A DNA stretch of 64,000 nucleotides from Oscillospiraceae bacterium (GTDB lineage Bacteria > Bacillota > Clostridia > Monoglobales > Monoglobaceae), in contig SVKF01000005.1 of the NCBI GenBank assembly GCA_015068605.1, forward strand, positions 1 to 64,000, written 5' to 3'. The position numbers and the translations under genes were made by a program. How positions within the stretch are numbered: position 1 is the first letter of the stretch; each line of letters starts with the position of its first letter. The notes under the pieces were generated by a model that was given only the letters and a program-made list of their open reading frames with translations, was not told the origin of the DNA and did no database searches. This document shows positions 26,644 to 34,943 of the stretch, one piece after another.

Positions 26644-27711
26644 ATGTTAGATGTTGCAAATTCAAAAATACTGTTTATTGTTCTTGCTATGGTTGTTGCG
26701 TTTTTGATTTCTTTTGCAACAACACCTGTTGTTATCGGAATTGCGAAAAAGATAAAAGCGATTGATGTTCCGAAAGATGAACGCAGAGTGCATAAAAAAC
26801 CTATTCCGTTAATAGGCGGATTGGCGATATTTTACGGCTTTTTGATAAGTGTTTTATGCTTCTGTGATTTGGAGGAGCCGGTTATCGGAATTTTGACGGG
26901 GGCATTGATTATCGTTATTACGGGTGTGATAGATGATAAATATAGCCTTCCTGCAAAGGTTAAGCTTCTTATGCAGATTGTTGCCGCAGTTGTTGTTTTG
27001 GTTTTCGGAATTGAGATAAAATATATTGAAAATCCCTTTACCAATCAATATATAACCTTTGGCTGGCTGTCAATCCCCATAACAATTATATGGATTGTTG
27101 GTGTAACAAATGCGGTCAATTTGACCGATGGACTTGACGGACTTGCGGCAGGGATTTCAACCATTGCATCGCTGAGTTTGTTAATTCTTATAATGTTTAC
27201 GGATAATGTAAATCTTGCAATAATAACAGCGGCACTCGCCGGTGCAGGCTTTGGATTTTTGCCCTATAACTTTAATCCTGCAAAAATCTTTATGGGCGAT
27301 ACGGGGTCTATGTTTTTAGGCTATATGCTCGCCTGCATATCTGTTCAGGGGCTTATGAAAACCTATACGGTTATATCCTTTGCGATGCCCATTCTTGTTT
27401 TGGGTCTTCCGATATTTGATACGATTTTTGCAATAGTAAGACGACTTGTGACAGGCCGCTCAATTATGTCTCCTGACAGAGGTCATCTGCATCATAGACT
27501 TTTGGATATGGGATTCAGTCAAAGACAAACAGTTGCAATTCTTTATACATTAACTGCAATTTTGTGTCTGACGGCACTTGTTATGTTTTTAAGAAACGCA
27601 TTTAGCGGACTTATATTGGTTATTGCGGTTGTTCTCATAATAATCATAAGCTTTGCAGTTCTTGATGCCAAATCCGAACAGGAAAAAACAAATCAACAAA
27701 ACAAACAATAA
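26644..27711 (+). CDS. undecaprenyl-phosphate GlcNAc-1-phosphate transferase (TagO/WecA-like)
   Basis: 355 aa integral membrane protein, about ten helices. Motifs of the polyprenyl-phosphate sugar-1-phosphate transferases: RRVHKKPIPLIGGLA near 45, NLTDGLDGLAAG near 160 (catalytic Asp pair), FNPAKIFMGDTGSMFLGY near 220, and DRGHLHHRLLDMGFSQ near 278, the His-rich loop specific to TagO/WecA and not MraY. It starts wall teichoic acid or other wall polysaccharide synthesis on undecaprenyl phosphate. Last gene before a strong terminator. Confidence 0.92.
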   Translation: MLDVANSKILFIVLAMVVAFLISFATTPVVIGIAKKIKAIDVPKDERRVHKKPIPLIGGLAIFYGFLISVLCFCDLEEPVIGILTGALIIVITGVIDDKYSLPAKVKLLMQIVAAVVVLVFGIEIKYIENPFTNQYITFGWLSIPITIIWIVGVTNAVNLTDGLDGLAAGISTIASLSLLILIMFTDNVNLAIITAALAGAGFGFLPYNFNPAKIFMGDTGSMFLGYMLACISVQGLMKTYTVISFAMPILVLGLPIFDTIFAIVRRLVTGRSIMSPDRGHLHHRLLDMGFSQRQTVAILYTLTAILCLTALVMFLRNAFSGLILVIAVVLIIIISFAVLDAKSEQEKTNQQNKQ

Positions 27712-27715
27712 AATT

Positions 27716-27757
27716 GGGGCTATTGCGAAATGAAATCATTTCGCAATGGCCTCTTTT
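27716..27757 (+). terminator. terminator of the yybS-to-tagO run
   Basis: Stem of about 18 bp (27716-27733 with 27736-27753), two-nt apparent loop at its tip, containing a perfect 12-bp ATTGCGAAATGA/TCATTTCGCAAT core, followed by TTTT. It begins two bases after the transferase stop codon region. Confidence 0.9.
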
Positions 27758-27797
27758 GTGTGGTCAGTGTATTTTGCTGCTGACCTTTGCTGTGTGG

Positions 27798-28037
27798 TTA
27801 GTCCATTTCAATTATGATAAGGTCATCCCCTATGGTTTTTATGCTTTCCCACTTTATAACAATATCTTCTTCTTTTCCGAAAAGTCCCATAATCCGATAG
27901 TTCCCCGGAACAACAATAGAGACAAGGTTGCCGTTTTCGAGGTCAATTTCTATATCGGAGGGGAATCCCAGCCGGGCACCTGTTTTTATGTTTATAACTT
28001 CTTTGTTTCTCATTTCGTTGATACTGCAAATTCCCAT
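27798..28037 (-). CDS. ymxH: YlmC/YmxH family PRC-barrel sporulation protein
   Basis: 79 aa, MGICSINEMRNKEVINIKTG then ARLGFPSDIEIDLENGNLVSIVV: a single PRC-barrel-like domain characteristic of YlmC/YmxH, conserved in spore formers and located near sigG in many of them, as here. Function unknown. ATG has TGGAGGG upstream. Convergent with the TagO-like gene, divergent from sigG. Confidence 0.88.
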   Translation of the reverse strand: MGICSINEMRNKEVINIKTGARLGFPSDIEIDLENGNLVSIVVPGNYRIMGLFGKEEDIVIKWESIKTIGDDLIIIEMD

Positions 28038-28133
28038 AAAAATCCCTCCATATCATATTATTCAATTATTGTATAATTTATCACAAAGAGACCAATAATG
28101 TTAATGAAAAAATTATTCAAGGAGAAACTGCGT

Positions 28134-28907
28134 GTGATAATAAACAAAGTTGAAATTTGTGGAGTTAATACATCAAAGTTGCCAAATTTAACGGAAAAGA
28201 AGAAGCAGGAGCTGTTTGAGAAAATCCAAAAAGGTGATAGACTTGCAAGAGAGGAGTTTATTTACGGGAATTTGCGCCTGGTTTTAAGCGTCCTTCAGAA
28301 GTTTAATAACCGAGGGGAATGTGCTGATGATTTATTTCAAATTGGCTGTATAGGATTGATAAAAGCGCTGGATAATTTCGACACATCTCATGGTGTTAAA
28401 TTTTCGACCTATGCAGTTCCGATGATTATAGGTGAAATAAGGCGTTATTTAAGAGATAATAATTCTTTAAGAGTCAGCAGAAGCTTAAGAGATGTTGCTT
28501 ATAAGGCGCTGGCGGTCAAAGAACGATTGATTTCAGAAAACGGGAAAGAACCGAGCAATGTTGAGATTGCAAAAGAGCTTAAGTTGAATGTTGAGGAAGT
28601 GGATATGGCTCTTGATGCAATTATGGATCCGGTTTCTTTAAATGAGCCTGTTTATCATGACGGAGGTGATGCGGTCTATGTTATGGACCAGGTGCGTGAT
28701 GAGAAAAATACAGACGAAAAATGGACGGACAATATCTCTATAAGTGAGGCAATCAAACGATTGCCCCATAGAGAACAAAATATAATTAAGTTAAGATTTT
28801 TTAACGGAAAAACACAAATGGAAATTGCGGATGAAATCGGAATATCCCAAGCCCAGGTATCAAGACTTGAAAAAAATGCAATAAGCCACATGAAAAAATA
28901 TCTTTAA
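28134..28907 (+). CDS. sigG: sporulation sigma factor sigma-G
   Basis: 257 aa. The N-terminal signature KVEICGVNTSKLPNL is diagnostic of sigma-G, and region 2 (DDLFQIGCIGLIKALDNFD), region 3 and region 4 (KTQMEIADEIGISQAQVSRLEK) are complete. It directs late forespore transcription after engulfment. Start GTG 28134 has AAGGAG nine bases upstream and gives the family-typical N-terminus; the frame extends back to 28098 but without a site. Its usual partner sigE is not in the window. Confidence 0.95.
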   Translation: MIINKVEICGVNTSKLPNLTEKKKQELFEKIQKGDRLAREEFIYGNLRLVLSVLQKFNNRGECADDLFQIGCIGLIKALDNFDTSHGVKFSTYAVPMIIGEIRRYLRDNNSLRVSRSLRDVAYKALAVKERLISENGKEPSNVEIAKELKLNVEEVDMALDAIMDPVSLNEPVYHDGGDAVYVMDQVRDEKNTDEKWTDNISISEAIKRLPHREQNIIKLRFFNGKTQMEIADEIGISQAQVSRLEKNAISHMKKYL

Positions 28908-28914
28908 AAATATG

Positions 28915-28939
28915 AGGCTGCGGCAAGTGCCACAGCCTT
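28915..28939. repeat. 25-bp direct repeat, copy 1 (hairpin)
   Basis: Exactly repeated at 29193-29217. The unit is itself an imperfect inverted repeat (AGGCTG/CAGCCT closing GGC-AAGT-GCC), 8 nt after the sigG stop, so copy 1 may end sigG transcription although no T-tract follows. Confidence 0.7.
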
Positions 28940-28965
28940 CAGAATGTCGAAAAACTTGTTCTACC

Positions 28966-29133
28966 GCAAGCAAAAAATATACAAAAGGAAAATTGAAAAG
29001 GCAGATATTCTTGACTTTCCACATAAAATTACATTAAAACAGCAAAGAAAACATCGAGTTTTCCTTGCTGTTGCTTGCTTTTCGCGAAATCGTTCTCTGG
29101 AGTACCACCGTACGCCGACGAAAACGATTTCGC
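28966..29133. repeat. structured intergenic repeat, copy B
   Basis: Nested inverted repeats: GCAAGCAA/TTGCTTGC (28966-28973 with 29071-29078), a 13-bp stem with one mismatch (29040-29052 with 29058-29070), and a perfect 10-bp stem GCGAAATCGT/ACGATTTCGC (29084-29093 with 29124-29133) enclosing CTCTGGAGTACCACCGTACG. The core matches copy A near 9700. An 82-codon frame runs through it (28944-29192) but has no ribosome binding site and resembles nothing. Region 28908-29221 has no supported gene. Confidence 0.55.
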
Positions 29134-29164
29134 AAAATATACCTGCGTTTTTAGACTTCTGCAT

Positions 29165-29191
29165 CAGCGTGTCGACTTTATCGACACGCTG
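29165..29191. other. perfect 11-bp hairpin
   Basis: CAGCGTGTCGA (29165-29175), loop CTTTA, TCGACACGCTG (29181-29191), immediately followed by the second 25-bp repeat. GC-rich relative to surroundings; lacks a T-tract on either side. Confidence 0.65.
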
Positions 29192-29192
29192 A

Positions 29193-29217
29193 AGGCTGCG
29201 GCAAGTGCCACAGCCTT
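29193..29217. repeat. 25-bp direct repeat, copy 2 (hairpin)
   Basis: Identical to 28915-28939. It ends four bases from the stop codon of the WG-repeat gene on the minus strand, so the pair of repeats caps both convergent genes. Confidence 0.7.
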
Positions 29218-29221
29218 ATTA

Positions 29222-30523
29222 CTAATCGCGGTAACCGACGGGTTCTGCAACATTATCAAGTCCCGAGATAAGTTCGTTTCCGTCTTTGTCTATGATTGCA
29301 AGTGAGTCATTCTTTTGGATAAGAGCATATCCGTCATCAGAAAACCGAGATGCAACATTATACTGGGATTTAATAACGAATTCACCGTCCGTATCAATAA
29401 AGCCGGATTTGTTTCCTAAATAAACGGGAGCCACTCCTCCTGAAAATATAGCTGCCCGAGCGTATTTTGCATCAATGACCATTTCGCCGTCAGTATTTAT
29501 AAAGCCCCATTTGTTGCCTATTTGAACAGGAGCCAATCCTTCTGAAAATCTATAAGCGTTATCATATTTTGCATCAATAACCATTTCGCCGTCGGTATTT
29601 ATAAAGCCCCATTTGCTGCCTTTTTGAACTGCCGCCAATCCTTCTGAAAAACTGTCAACATCGTTATATTTTATAGCAATGGCAACTTCGCCGTCGGTAT
29701 TAACAAAACCACATTTTTCGTTCTTTTCAACCCTTGCAAATCCTTCATAGAATGAGCCGGCGTAGTCATATTTTATGCTGACAACAACTTCACCGTCCGC
29801 ATCGATAAAGCCAAAGTACCCGTCATCACAAACTTTTGCAAAGCCTTCCGAAAAATTGTTCACAATGCTGTATTTTGCATCAATAACCATTTCTCCGTCG
29901 GTGTTGATAAAACCGTATTTATCACCTTTTTTAACAGCGGCTAATCCTTCTGTGAAATATTCAGCATCGTCATATTTTGCGTCAATGGCAACTTCACCGT
30001 CTTTGTTTATAAAAAACCATTTATCGCCTTTTTTAACAGGTGCTAAGCCATGTGAAAAATTTCCTGCGTTGGCGTAAGTCGGCTCAATAACAAATTCGCC
30101 ATCTTTATTTATAAAGCCCCATTTGCCGTTTTTGCAAACGGCAACCAACTCATCAACAAAGAAGGTATTTCCGGTGGTATAGGATGAGGTTTCTTCCTTC
30201 TTTTCGGTTGGAGCTTTGTCATCCTTGCTTAATTGGAAATAGAGGAAGACTCCAATTCCGATTGCTATAACTAAAAGTGCTATCAGAGAAAAAATCAAAC
30301 CTTTTCTTGATTTTTTCTTCGGAGGATTGTCCGGCTCGGTATTGTTGCCGTATCCCGTGTTATGAGAGGGAATTGTGTTTCCTGCATAATTTGAATTTGA
30401 TAAATTACCCTTGAAGCGACTATTATTGTTTGCAGAATTTACATCTTTAACAGGAGCTCCGCAGTTTTGACAAAAAGGTTTCCCGTCAACAAGTCCGGCT
30501 CCGCATTTGCTACAAAAATTCAT
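29222..30523 (-). CDS. membrane-anchored WG-repeat protein with zinc ribbon
   Basis: 433 aa. Zinc ribbon CSKCGAGLVDGKPFCQNCG at 4-22, a low-complexity Asn/Ser linker, basic stop KKKSRKG, one transmembrane helix near 75-98, then about eight WG repeats (pattern EGLA.V..G.KWGFIN.DGE.VIDAKYD) to residue 400. Several repeats are nearly identical, suggesting recent internal duplication. The topology (ribbon inside, repeats outside) parallels the RCC1 protein at 11106-12314. Function unknown. ATG 30523 is seven bases from AAAGGAG; an earlier in-frame ATG overlaps that site. Confidence 0.8.
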   Translation of the reverse strand: MNFCSKCGAGLVDGKPFCQNCGAPVKDVNSANNNSRFKGNLSNSNYAGNTIPSHNTGYGNNTEPDNPPKKKSRKGLIFSLIALLVIAIGIGVFLYFQLSKDDKAPTEKKEETSSYTTGNTFFVDELVAVCKNGKWGFINKDGEFVIEPTYANAGNFSHGLAPVKKGDKWFFINKDGEVAIDAKYDDAEYFTEGLAAVKKGDKYGFINTDGEMVIDAKYSIVNNFSEGFAKVCDDGYFGFIDADGEVVVSIKYDYAGSFYEGFARVEKNEKCGFVNTDGEVAIAIKYNDVDSFSEGLAAVQKGSKWGFINTDGEMVIDAKYDNAYRFSEGLAPVQIGNKWGFINTDGEMVIDAKYARAAIFSGGVAPVYLGNKSGFIDTDGEFVIKSQYNVASRFSDDGYALIQKNDSLAIIDKDGNELISGLDNVAEPVGYRD

Positions 30524-30567
30524 AATCATTCTCCTTTAATTTTTTCGCATCTTTTCGACACAATTTT

Positions 30568-30596
30568 ATTTTATCACGATATTATAACAATGTCAA
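30568..30596 (-). promoter_or_regulatory. promoter of WG-repeat gene
   Basis: Minus strand TTGACA (30591-30596), 17-nt spacer, TAAAAT (30568-30573), in the gap after the FAD oxidoreductase gene; so the WG gene need not depend on the glycyl radical operon. Confidence 0.65.
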
Positions 30597-30632
30597 ATAT
30601 TATTTGAAAATATCAAAAGAGAAGACATAAAT

Positions 30633-31802
30633 TTAATTTATCTTTATCTTGTCAATATCAATCTCTTCAAACTTTTTGTTGTTTAAAGCTGATTCCGCCG
30701 CCGCTTTTCCTGCTGCCTCACCTGTTAATGCGCAGGTTGGGATAACTCTTGCAACCTCCCAGCCGTCACCCTGCGGAGAGGAGATTATTCTGCCTGCCGC
30801 AAGGAGATTTGGAAATTCTTGATTATATAGTGCGCTAAACGGAATTTGATAGTGATTACCGATGCCCTTTGGTCTGAAATCTCCGCAGGTTCCGATTGAA
30901 TCCGTAAATGTTTCACCGTCTATTGCATTAAAATCGGTTTTGCCCACTATTCGGCGGATTGTACGGAATTGTGGCATAAAAGGAAGAGTCATAACATCAA
31001 AGCTGTTTTTGTCTTTTTCTTTAAGCTTTTTCATAAGGCTTTTCTTGCCCTCTGTCATATATGTTGTGATTTCCTCAGCAGTTACTCCCGTAAGCATATC
31101 AAGTCCTTCGGGGTGTCCGTTTCCAAGCATATCGCTTCCCGTATTAAGCCATTGTCTGAAACGGGCAAAGTCGCTGTCGTCACAAACTTTATTTGCGCCA
31201 TCTATATCGCAGTATTGAACAAGATAAGTCATAAAATTCTTACCGATAACAGTCGGAACGCCTGCTCTGTCCATAACAGTCGCATCCCCTGTTGCATCAA
31301 TAACAACCTTTGCACCAAAAAATTCTCTGCCGTTACAGCTTTCAACAATAACACCCTTACAGATGTTATTTTCCATAACGGGATAAGTCGCAAGGGTGTC
31401 AAGACGGAGAACTACGCCGTTATCCATAACAAAGCCGTCTAAAGATGCGCTGAAAACCGTAGGTGAAAAGAATGTGGCGTATCTTGGCTTGTGGGATTTA
31501 TTATGCCCCTCACCGCCCCACTCTTTCGGGAGATTTTCAAAACAGTATTTTCCGCAAAGCTTAATCAGTTCTTCTGCAAGACCGAATATCATCTGTTTTC
31601 CCTTGCCGTCGCAAAGAGGTTCATACCAGGAAATAAGACCGTTTGTTGCAAGACCGCCAAGGTTTACGCTTTTTTCAATCAAAAATGTTTTAGCGCCTTT
31701 TCGTGCGGCGGCAACGGACGCGGCAATGCCGGCAATTCCTCCGCCAACAACGATGACATCATAATTTTCTCTTTCTATAATTTGTCTGTTATCGCAAATC
31801 AT
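30633..31802 (-). CDS. FAD-dependent oxidoreductase
   Basis: 389 aa. N-terminal Rossmann FAD site VIVVGGGIAGIAASVAAARKG (dinucleotide motif near 16-36) with the acidic ribose-binding residue in FLIEK; LGGLATNGLI near 55, second FAD contact ATGDATVMDRAG near 180, and C-terminal LAAGRIISSPQGDGWEVAR with ATCALTGEAAG-type closing helix. It belongs to the FAD-dependent oxidoreductase group often annotated with sugar or acid catabolism (PF12831-like). ATG 31802 has GGAG six bases upstream; the frame extends to 31835 without support. Last gene of the glycyl radical operon, separated by a 176-nt gap full of hairpins. Confidence 0.8.
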   Translation of the reverse strand: MICDNRQIIERENYDVIVVGGGIAGIAASVAAARKGAKTFLIEKSVNLGGLATNGLISWYEPLCDGKGKQMIFGLAEELIKLCGKYCFENLPKEWGGEGHNKSHKPRYATFFSPTVFSASLDGFVMDNGVVLRLDTLATYPVMENNICKGVIVESCNGREFFGAKVVIDATGDATVMDRAGVPTVIGKNFMTYLVQYCDIDGANKVCDDSDFARFRQWLNTGSDMLGNGHPEGLDMLTGVTAEEITTYMTEGKKSLMKKLKEKDKNSFDVMTLPFMPQFRTIRRIVGKTDFNAIDGETFTDSIGTCGDFRPKGIGNHYQIPFSALYNQEFPNLLAAGRIISSPQGDGWEVARVIPTCALTGEAAGKAAAESALNNKKFEEIDIDKIKIN

Positions 31803-31851
31803 AATAATCTCCATTCCGCCGCTCTGCGTCGGCATAAATAATGATGAATTT

Positions 31852-31982
31852 TCTCTTATCTGCAGAGCAAAGAATGATAAGAGATTATTTCATCCATGTG
31901 AATTTTTGAGCACATATGCTCAAAAATTCACATGGGCAATAAATCCGCCGAAGGTTTAACGGGAAAGGAACTTTTCCGTTAA
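31852..31982. other. array of three hairpins in the glycyl radical operon
   Basis: Between the glycyl radical enzyme and the FAD oxidoreductase: (1) 9-bp stem 31852-31860 with 31876-31884; (2) perfect 19-bp stem 31894-31912 with 31917-31935, loop CATA; (3) 12-bp stem with one G-U, 31956-31967 with 31971-31982, overlapping the enzyme's stop codon. None has a T-tract in the transcript direction, so mRNA stabilisation, processing or partial termination is more likely than a full stop. Confidence 0.7.
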
Positions 31983-34192
31983 ATTCCCTCCAAAAATCTG
32001 TCAACAACTAATTGCCTGAACTGTGGCGAAAGTGAGGCAAAGTATGCGGTAAAGCCCGTCACTCTTACCACCAAATCCGGATGAAGGTCAGGGTTTTCGT
32101 GTGCCTCTAAAAGTTTTTCTTTATCTAAAATATTTATGTTTATAAGTGTTCCGTTCTGCTTGAAATGACCGAGGATAAAGTTTTCAATAACCTCAATTCC
32201 CTTTTCATCATCTGCAAGTTTCGGGTCAAACTCAATCTGAAGGGGAGCTGTGTTTCCGTATCCGCATTGAACTGATGCAATTCCGTTTGACTGCGCCGTT
32301 GGTGCACCGTCGTTTCTGAAATGCGGATTTGGGTTAGCGCCGTGGGAAATTGGCTCACCTGCCCGTCTGCCGTTTGGAGTTGCCCCAACCTTTGAGCCGT
32401 ATTCAATAGACCTTGCCCAGCTGAACCAGCCGGGAACTAAGCATCTGCCCTCGGGCATTTCCTGTCCCTTTATGTTTTTAACCCAACACTCGGTAAGTCT
32501 CTTTGCCCACTTATCGGAAATTGTATTTCCTTGACAGTATTTAGGGGCAGAGTTTAAGATAAGTCTTGTTCTCTCATCGCTGAAGTCATTTTCCAGAGCC
32601 TCATAAACCTCGTCCCAGTTAAGAACTTTTTCTTCTTCAACTCTTGTTGAGAGTGCTCCGAATGAGTCTGCAACAACTGCAAGACCGGCCCCGTCAACGC
32701 CCACAGTATAAAGGGTTGCACACTGCGAAATATCCTCGCCCTTTTCGATGGTGTTATTCATCATAAGGTTCATAACCAGCTCTGGAGTAACCTCCCATTG
32801 ATGGTCAATATGTAAATTTACACCCTTCGCTGTTGTGTCAATGGCAATTTTAAGGTGTTTTTCAAAAATCTCAAAGAGCTTTTCCGTGCTCTTGTTTTCT
32901 TCGAATTTCATTTCCGAAAGTGCAACATCCATAACCTTTGCAATATTGATTTTAACTGTGTCGTTCATAGGGAATTCCTTACCCGGAACACACATCCAGT
33001 TACAGCCCACCGCAATTCTCTCTCTTGCAGTTGTTTTGTCAACACCGTTTTTCATATAGCCCTCGCAAAGAGCCTTGTCGTTACAGAATCTCGGCCAACC
33101 GTTTTTATTTTTGAGAAGATAATAAACGGCTTTTCTTAAAAATTCTTTGTCACAGTTTTCGTGGACACGAACAGTTAAATTGCAGGCGATGTTAATACTG
33201 TCTGCCGCCTCTAATATTAAATAGGAAAGAGGATTTGTCATATCCTTATCCTCATCATCAACCCCCGAAATCTGATAATAATGCGGGTCAATTAAAAGAA
33301 GATTTGCGATTAAGAATTTCGCCTTTTCGTCATCTAAAATCCCTGCTTTTATGTCTCTTTCATAGTATGGATAAAGGAGACCGTCAAGCTGAAAGCCTGC
33401 TCCGTCACGGGTGCAAACCCTTGCGGCACAGTTGAAAAACGCAGTCCATTGACAAGCCTCTTGGAAGGTTTTAGGTTTGTCAAGCCTTACTGATTGACAG
33501 GTTTCAAGCATTTCTTCAAGGTTTGCTTTAATATCAGTATTTTCTTCCGATAAAATCATTTCCTTTATCTTTTCAATATGTCTGTCGATAAAGCGGATTA
33601 TAGCTTTAACTGTTTTTTCTTCGGCATCATAGAAAGCCTTTTTGTCGGGATTTATTTTTCTGTACTTTTCGATTTTCTCTAAAAATCCTCCAAAGCCAAG
33701 AGAAAAACCAATACGATAATCACAGGCAAGGTGGGCGTCACCGTCAATACCTGTCTGAATATTATATTTCTGCTGAAGTGGTTTTAAATCGTCATAAGGG
33801 AATCTCTGTTCGTCCCAGCGCTTGCTCCACTGGTCTGTGGCGCTTGACATAAGCTCCATAATTTTTGGCTTTTTCTTAAGCCAGTCGGGGAGATAGTGAA
33901 CATCACCACGGTAATTAACCAGCATATCCCGCCATCTTCCGCAGAGCATTTCATTGGGGTCAACATAAGCCTCATGGGCATCCATAACCCTCGCGAAATT
34001 CTCGCTCATTCCGTCATAACCGTAAAAACTTCCGTTTGAGCTGTTATACCACGGCTCAACCTCATAGTTTTCCGAAATGGGAACAGTTCCGAAATCGTCA
34101 AGGTCGGTATATCCGTTTTGCGCTCTTTTTTCCAGAGTGTGTCTGACCTTTGTATCACGCATTGATTTAAGTCTATTCTCGTATGTATACAT
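31979..34192 (-). CDS. glycyl radical enzyme of unknown substrate
   Basis: 737 aa. The C-terminal glycyl radical motif is RVTGFTAYFASLSPQ with Gly713; the ten-stranded barrel finger loop carries RIAVGCNWMCVPGKEF with Cys397 and Cys401. Well-known eliminases of this family (glycerol, propanediol dehydratase, choline lyase) have GCVE here, and pyruvate formate-lyase has adjacent cysteines; this protein has neither, so its reaction is likely different. Length is slightly shorter than usual (about 780-850). ATG 34192 has AAGGAG ten bases upstream and lies inside the activase 3' end (20-nt overlap). Sits with an activase, a Gfo/Idh dehydrogenase and an FAD oxidoreductase, suggesting anaerobic breakdown of a sugar-like or polyol compound. 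Confidence 0.9.
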   Translation of the reverse strand: MYTYENRLKSMRDTKVRHTLEKRAQNGYTDLDDFGTVPISENYEVEPWYNSSNGSFYGYDGMSENFARVMDAHEAYVDPNEMLCGRWRDMLVNYRGDVHYLPDWLKKKPKIMELMSSATDQWSKRWDEQRFPYDDLKPLQQKYNIQTGIDGDAHLACDYRIGFSLGFGGFLEKIEKYRKINPDKKAFYDAEEKTVKAIIRFIDRHIEKIKEMILSEENTDIKANLEEMLETCQSVRLDKPKTFQEACQWTAFFNCAARVCTRDGAGFQLDGLLYPYYERDIKAGILDDEKAKFLIANLLLIDPHYYQISGVDDEDKDMTNPLSYLILEAADSINIACNLTVRVHENCDKEFLRKAVYYLLKNKNGWPRFCNDKALCEGYMKNGVDKTTARERIAVGCNWMCVPGKEFPMNDTVKINIAKVMDVALSEMKFEENKSTEKLFEIFEKHLKIAIDTTAKGVNLHIDHQWEVTPELVMNLMMNNTIEKGEDISQCATLYTVGVDGAGLAVVADSFGALSTRVEEEKVLNWDEVYEALENDFSDERTRLILNSAPKYCQGNTISDKWAKRLTECWVKNIKGQEMPEGRCLVPGWFSWARSIEYGSKVGATPNGRRAGEPISHGANPNPHFRNDGAPTAQSNGIASVQCGYGNTAPLQIEFDPKLADDEKGIEVIENFILGHFKQNGTLININILDKEKLLEAHENPDLHPDLVVRVTGFTAYFASLSPQFRQLVVDRFLEGI

Positions 34193-34943
34193 ATCTTTCA
34201 AGCTCCTTCATATATTCTTTGTTTGGAACAGTAAATTCATTTATTTCAAGCCCTAAAGCCTTTTGCTTGGATAATCCTAACGGATGATAGGGCAAAAGCT
34301 CGTATTTTTTCACATTATGAAGTGTTTTTAGAAACTCCGAAATTTTGTCAATTTCCTGATTAATTTCAGGGATAACGGGAGTTCTTGCAATAATTGGGAT
34401 ATTGAGTTTGTTAAGCTTAATAAAATTCTCTTTTATTGTCTTATTTGAAACGCCCGTACACTTCTTGTGTATATCCTCGTCCCATATTTTAAGGTCGCAC
34501 ATAACAAAGTCAAGGCTGCTCAAAACTTCCTCGTCATAATAAATGAGTGAGGTTTCCATAGCACAGCTTATGTTCTCACTTTTGCAAAGAGCGATGACTT
34601 CTTTAATAAAATCCTTTTGCACCATAGGCTCTCCGCCCGAAAAAGTAACTCCTCCGCCGTTTGTATAATATGGGGAATCCTGCTTAATTTCGGCAAAAAC
34701 CTCATCGGGAGTCATTTCTTTTCCGCATATAACTTTAGCCCCCGAATAACAGCCCTTGTCACACATATTGCAACCGATACATTTTTCGGGATAGAAAAGT
34801 TCCTGCTTTTCAAAGGAAATCGCTTCGGGGTTATGACACCATAAACAGGAAAGAGGACAACCTTTCATAAAAACTGTTGTCCTTATTCCGTCACCGTCGT
34901 GGAATGATGCTCTTTGAATATCGGCAACAAGTCCCTTAACCAC
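34173..34943 (-). CDS. glycyl radical enzyme activase (radical SAM)
   Basis: 256 aa. Radical SAM cluster motif CPLSCLWC (CX3CX2C) near residue 28, followed by an auxiliary ferredoxin-like set CIGCNMCDKGC near 55, and GGGVTFSGGEP (SAM-binding GGE) near 90. It installs the glycyl radical on the neighbouring enzyme. Only one complete auxiliary CX2CX2CX3C motif is visible, where many activases of this group have two. Start GTG 34943 has GAGGAG seven bases upstream; overlaps the Gfo/Idh gene by 8 nt and the enzyme gene by 20 nt. Confidence 0.93.
   Translation of the reverse strand: MVKGLVADIQRASFHDGDGIRTTVFMKGCPLSCLWCHNPEAISFEKQELFYPEKCIGCNMCDKGCYSGAKVICGKEMTPDEVFAEIKQDSPYYTNGGGVTFSGGEPMVQKDFIKEVIALCKSENISCAMETSLIYYDEEVLSSLDFVMCDLKIWDEDIHKKCTGVSNKTIKENFIKLNKLNIPIIARTPVIPEINQEIDKISEFLKTLHNVKKYELLPYHPLGLSKQKALGLEINEFTVPNKEYMKELERYVYIRE

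Noticed and set aside
22903-26644. T-box or other riboswitch before gltX or trpS
   Set aside because: Gaps are only 15 to 40 nt, so no room for a leader; the genes are within a continuous operon.
28944-29192. 82-codon plus-strand frame in the gap after sigG
   Set aside because: No ribosome binding site, runs through nested inverted repeats and a hairpin, composition unlike a protein.
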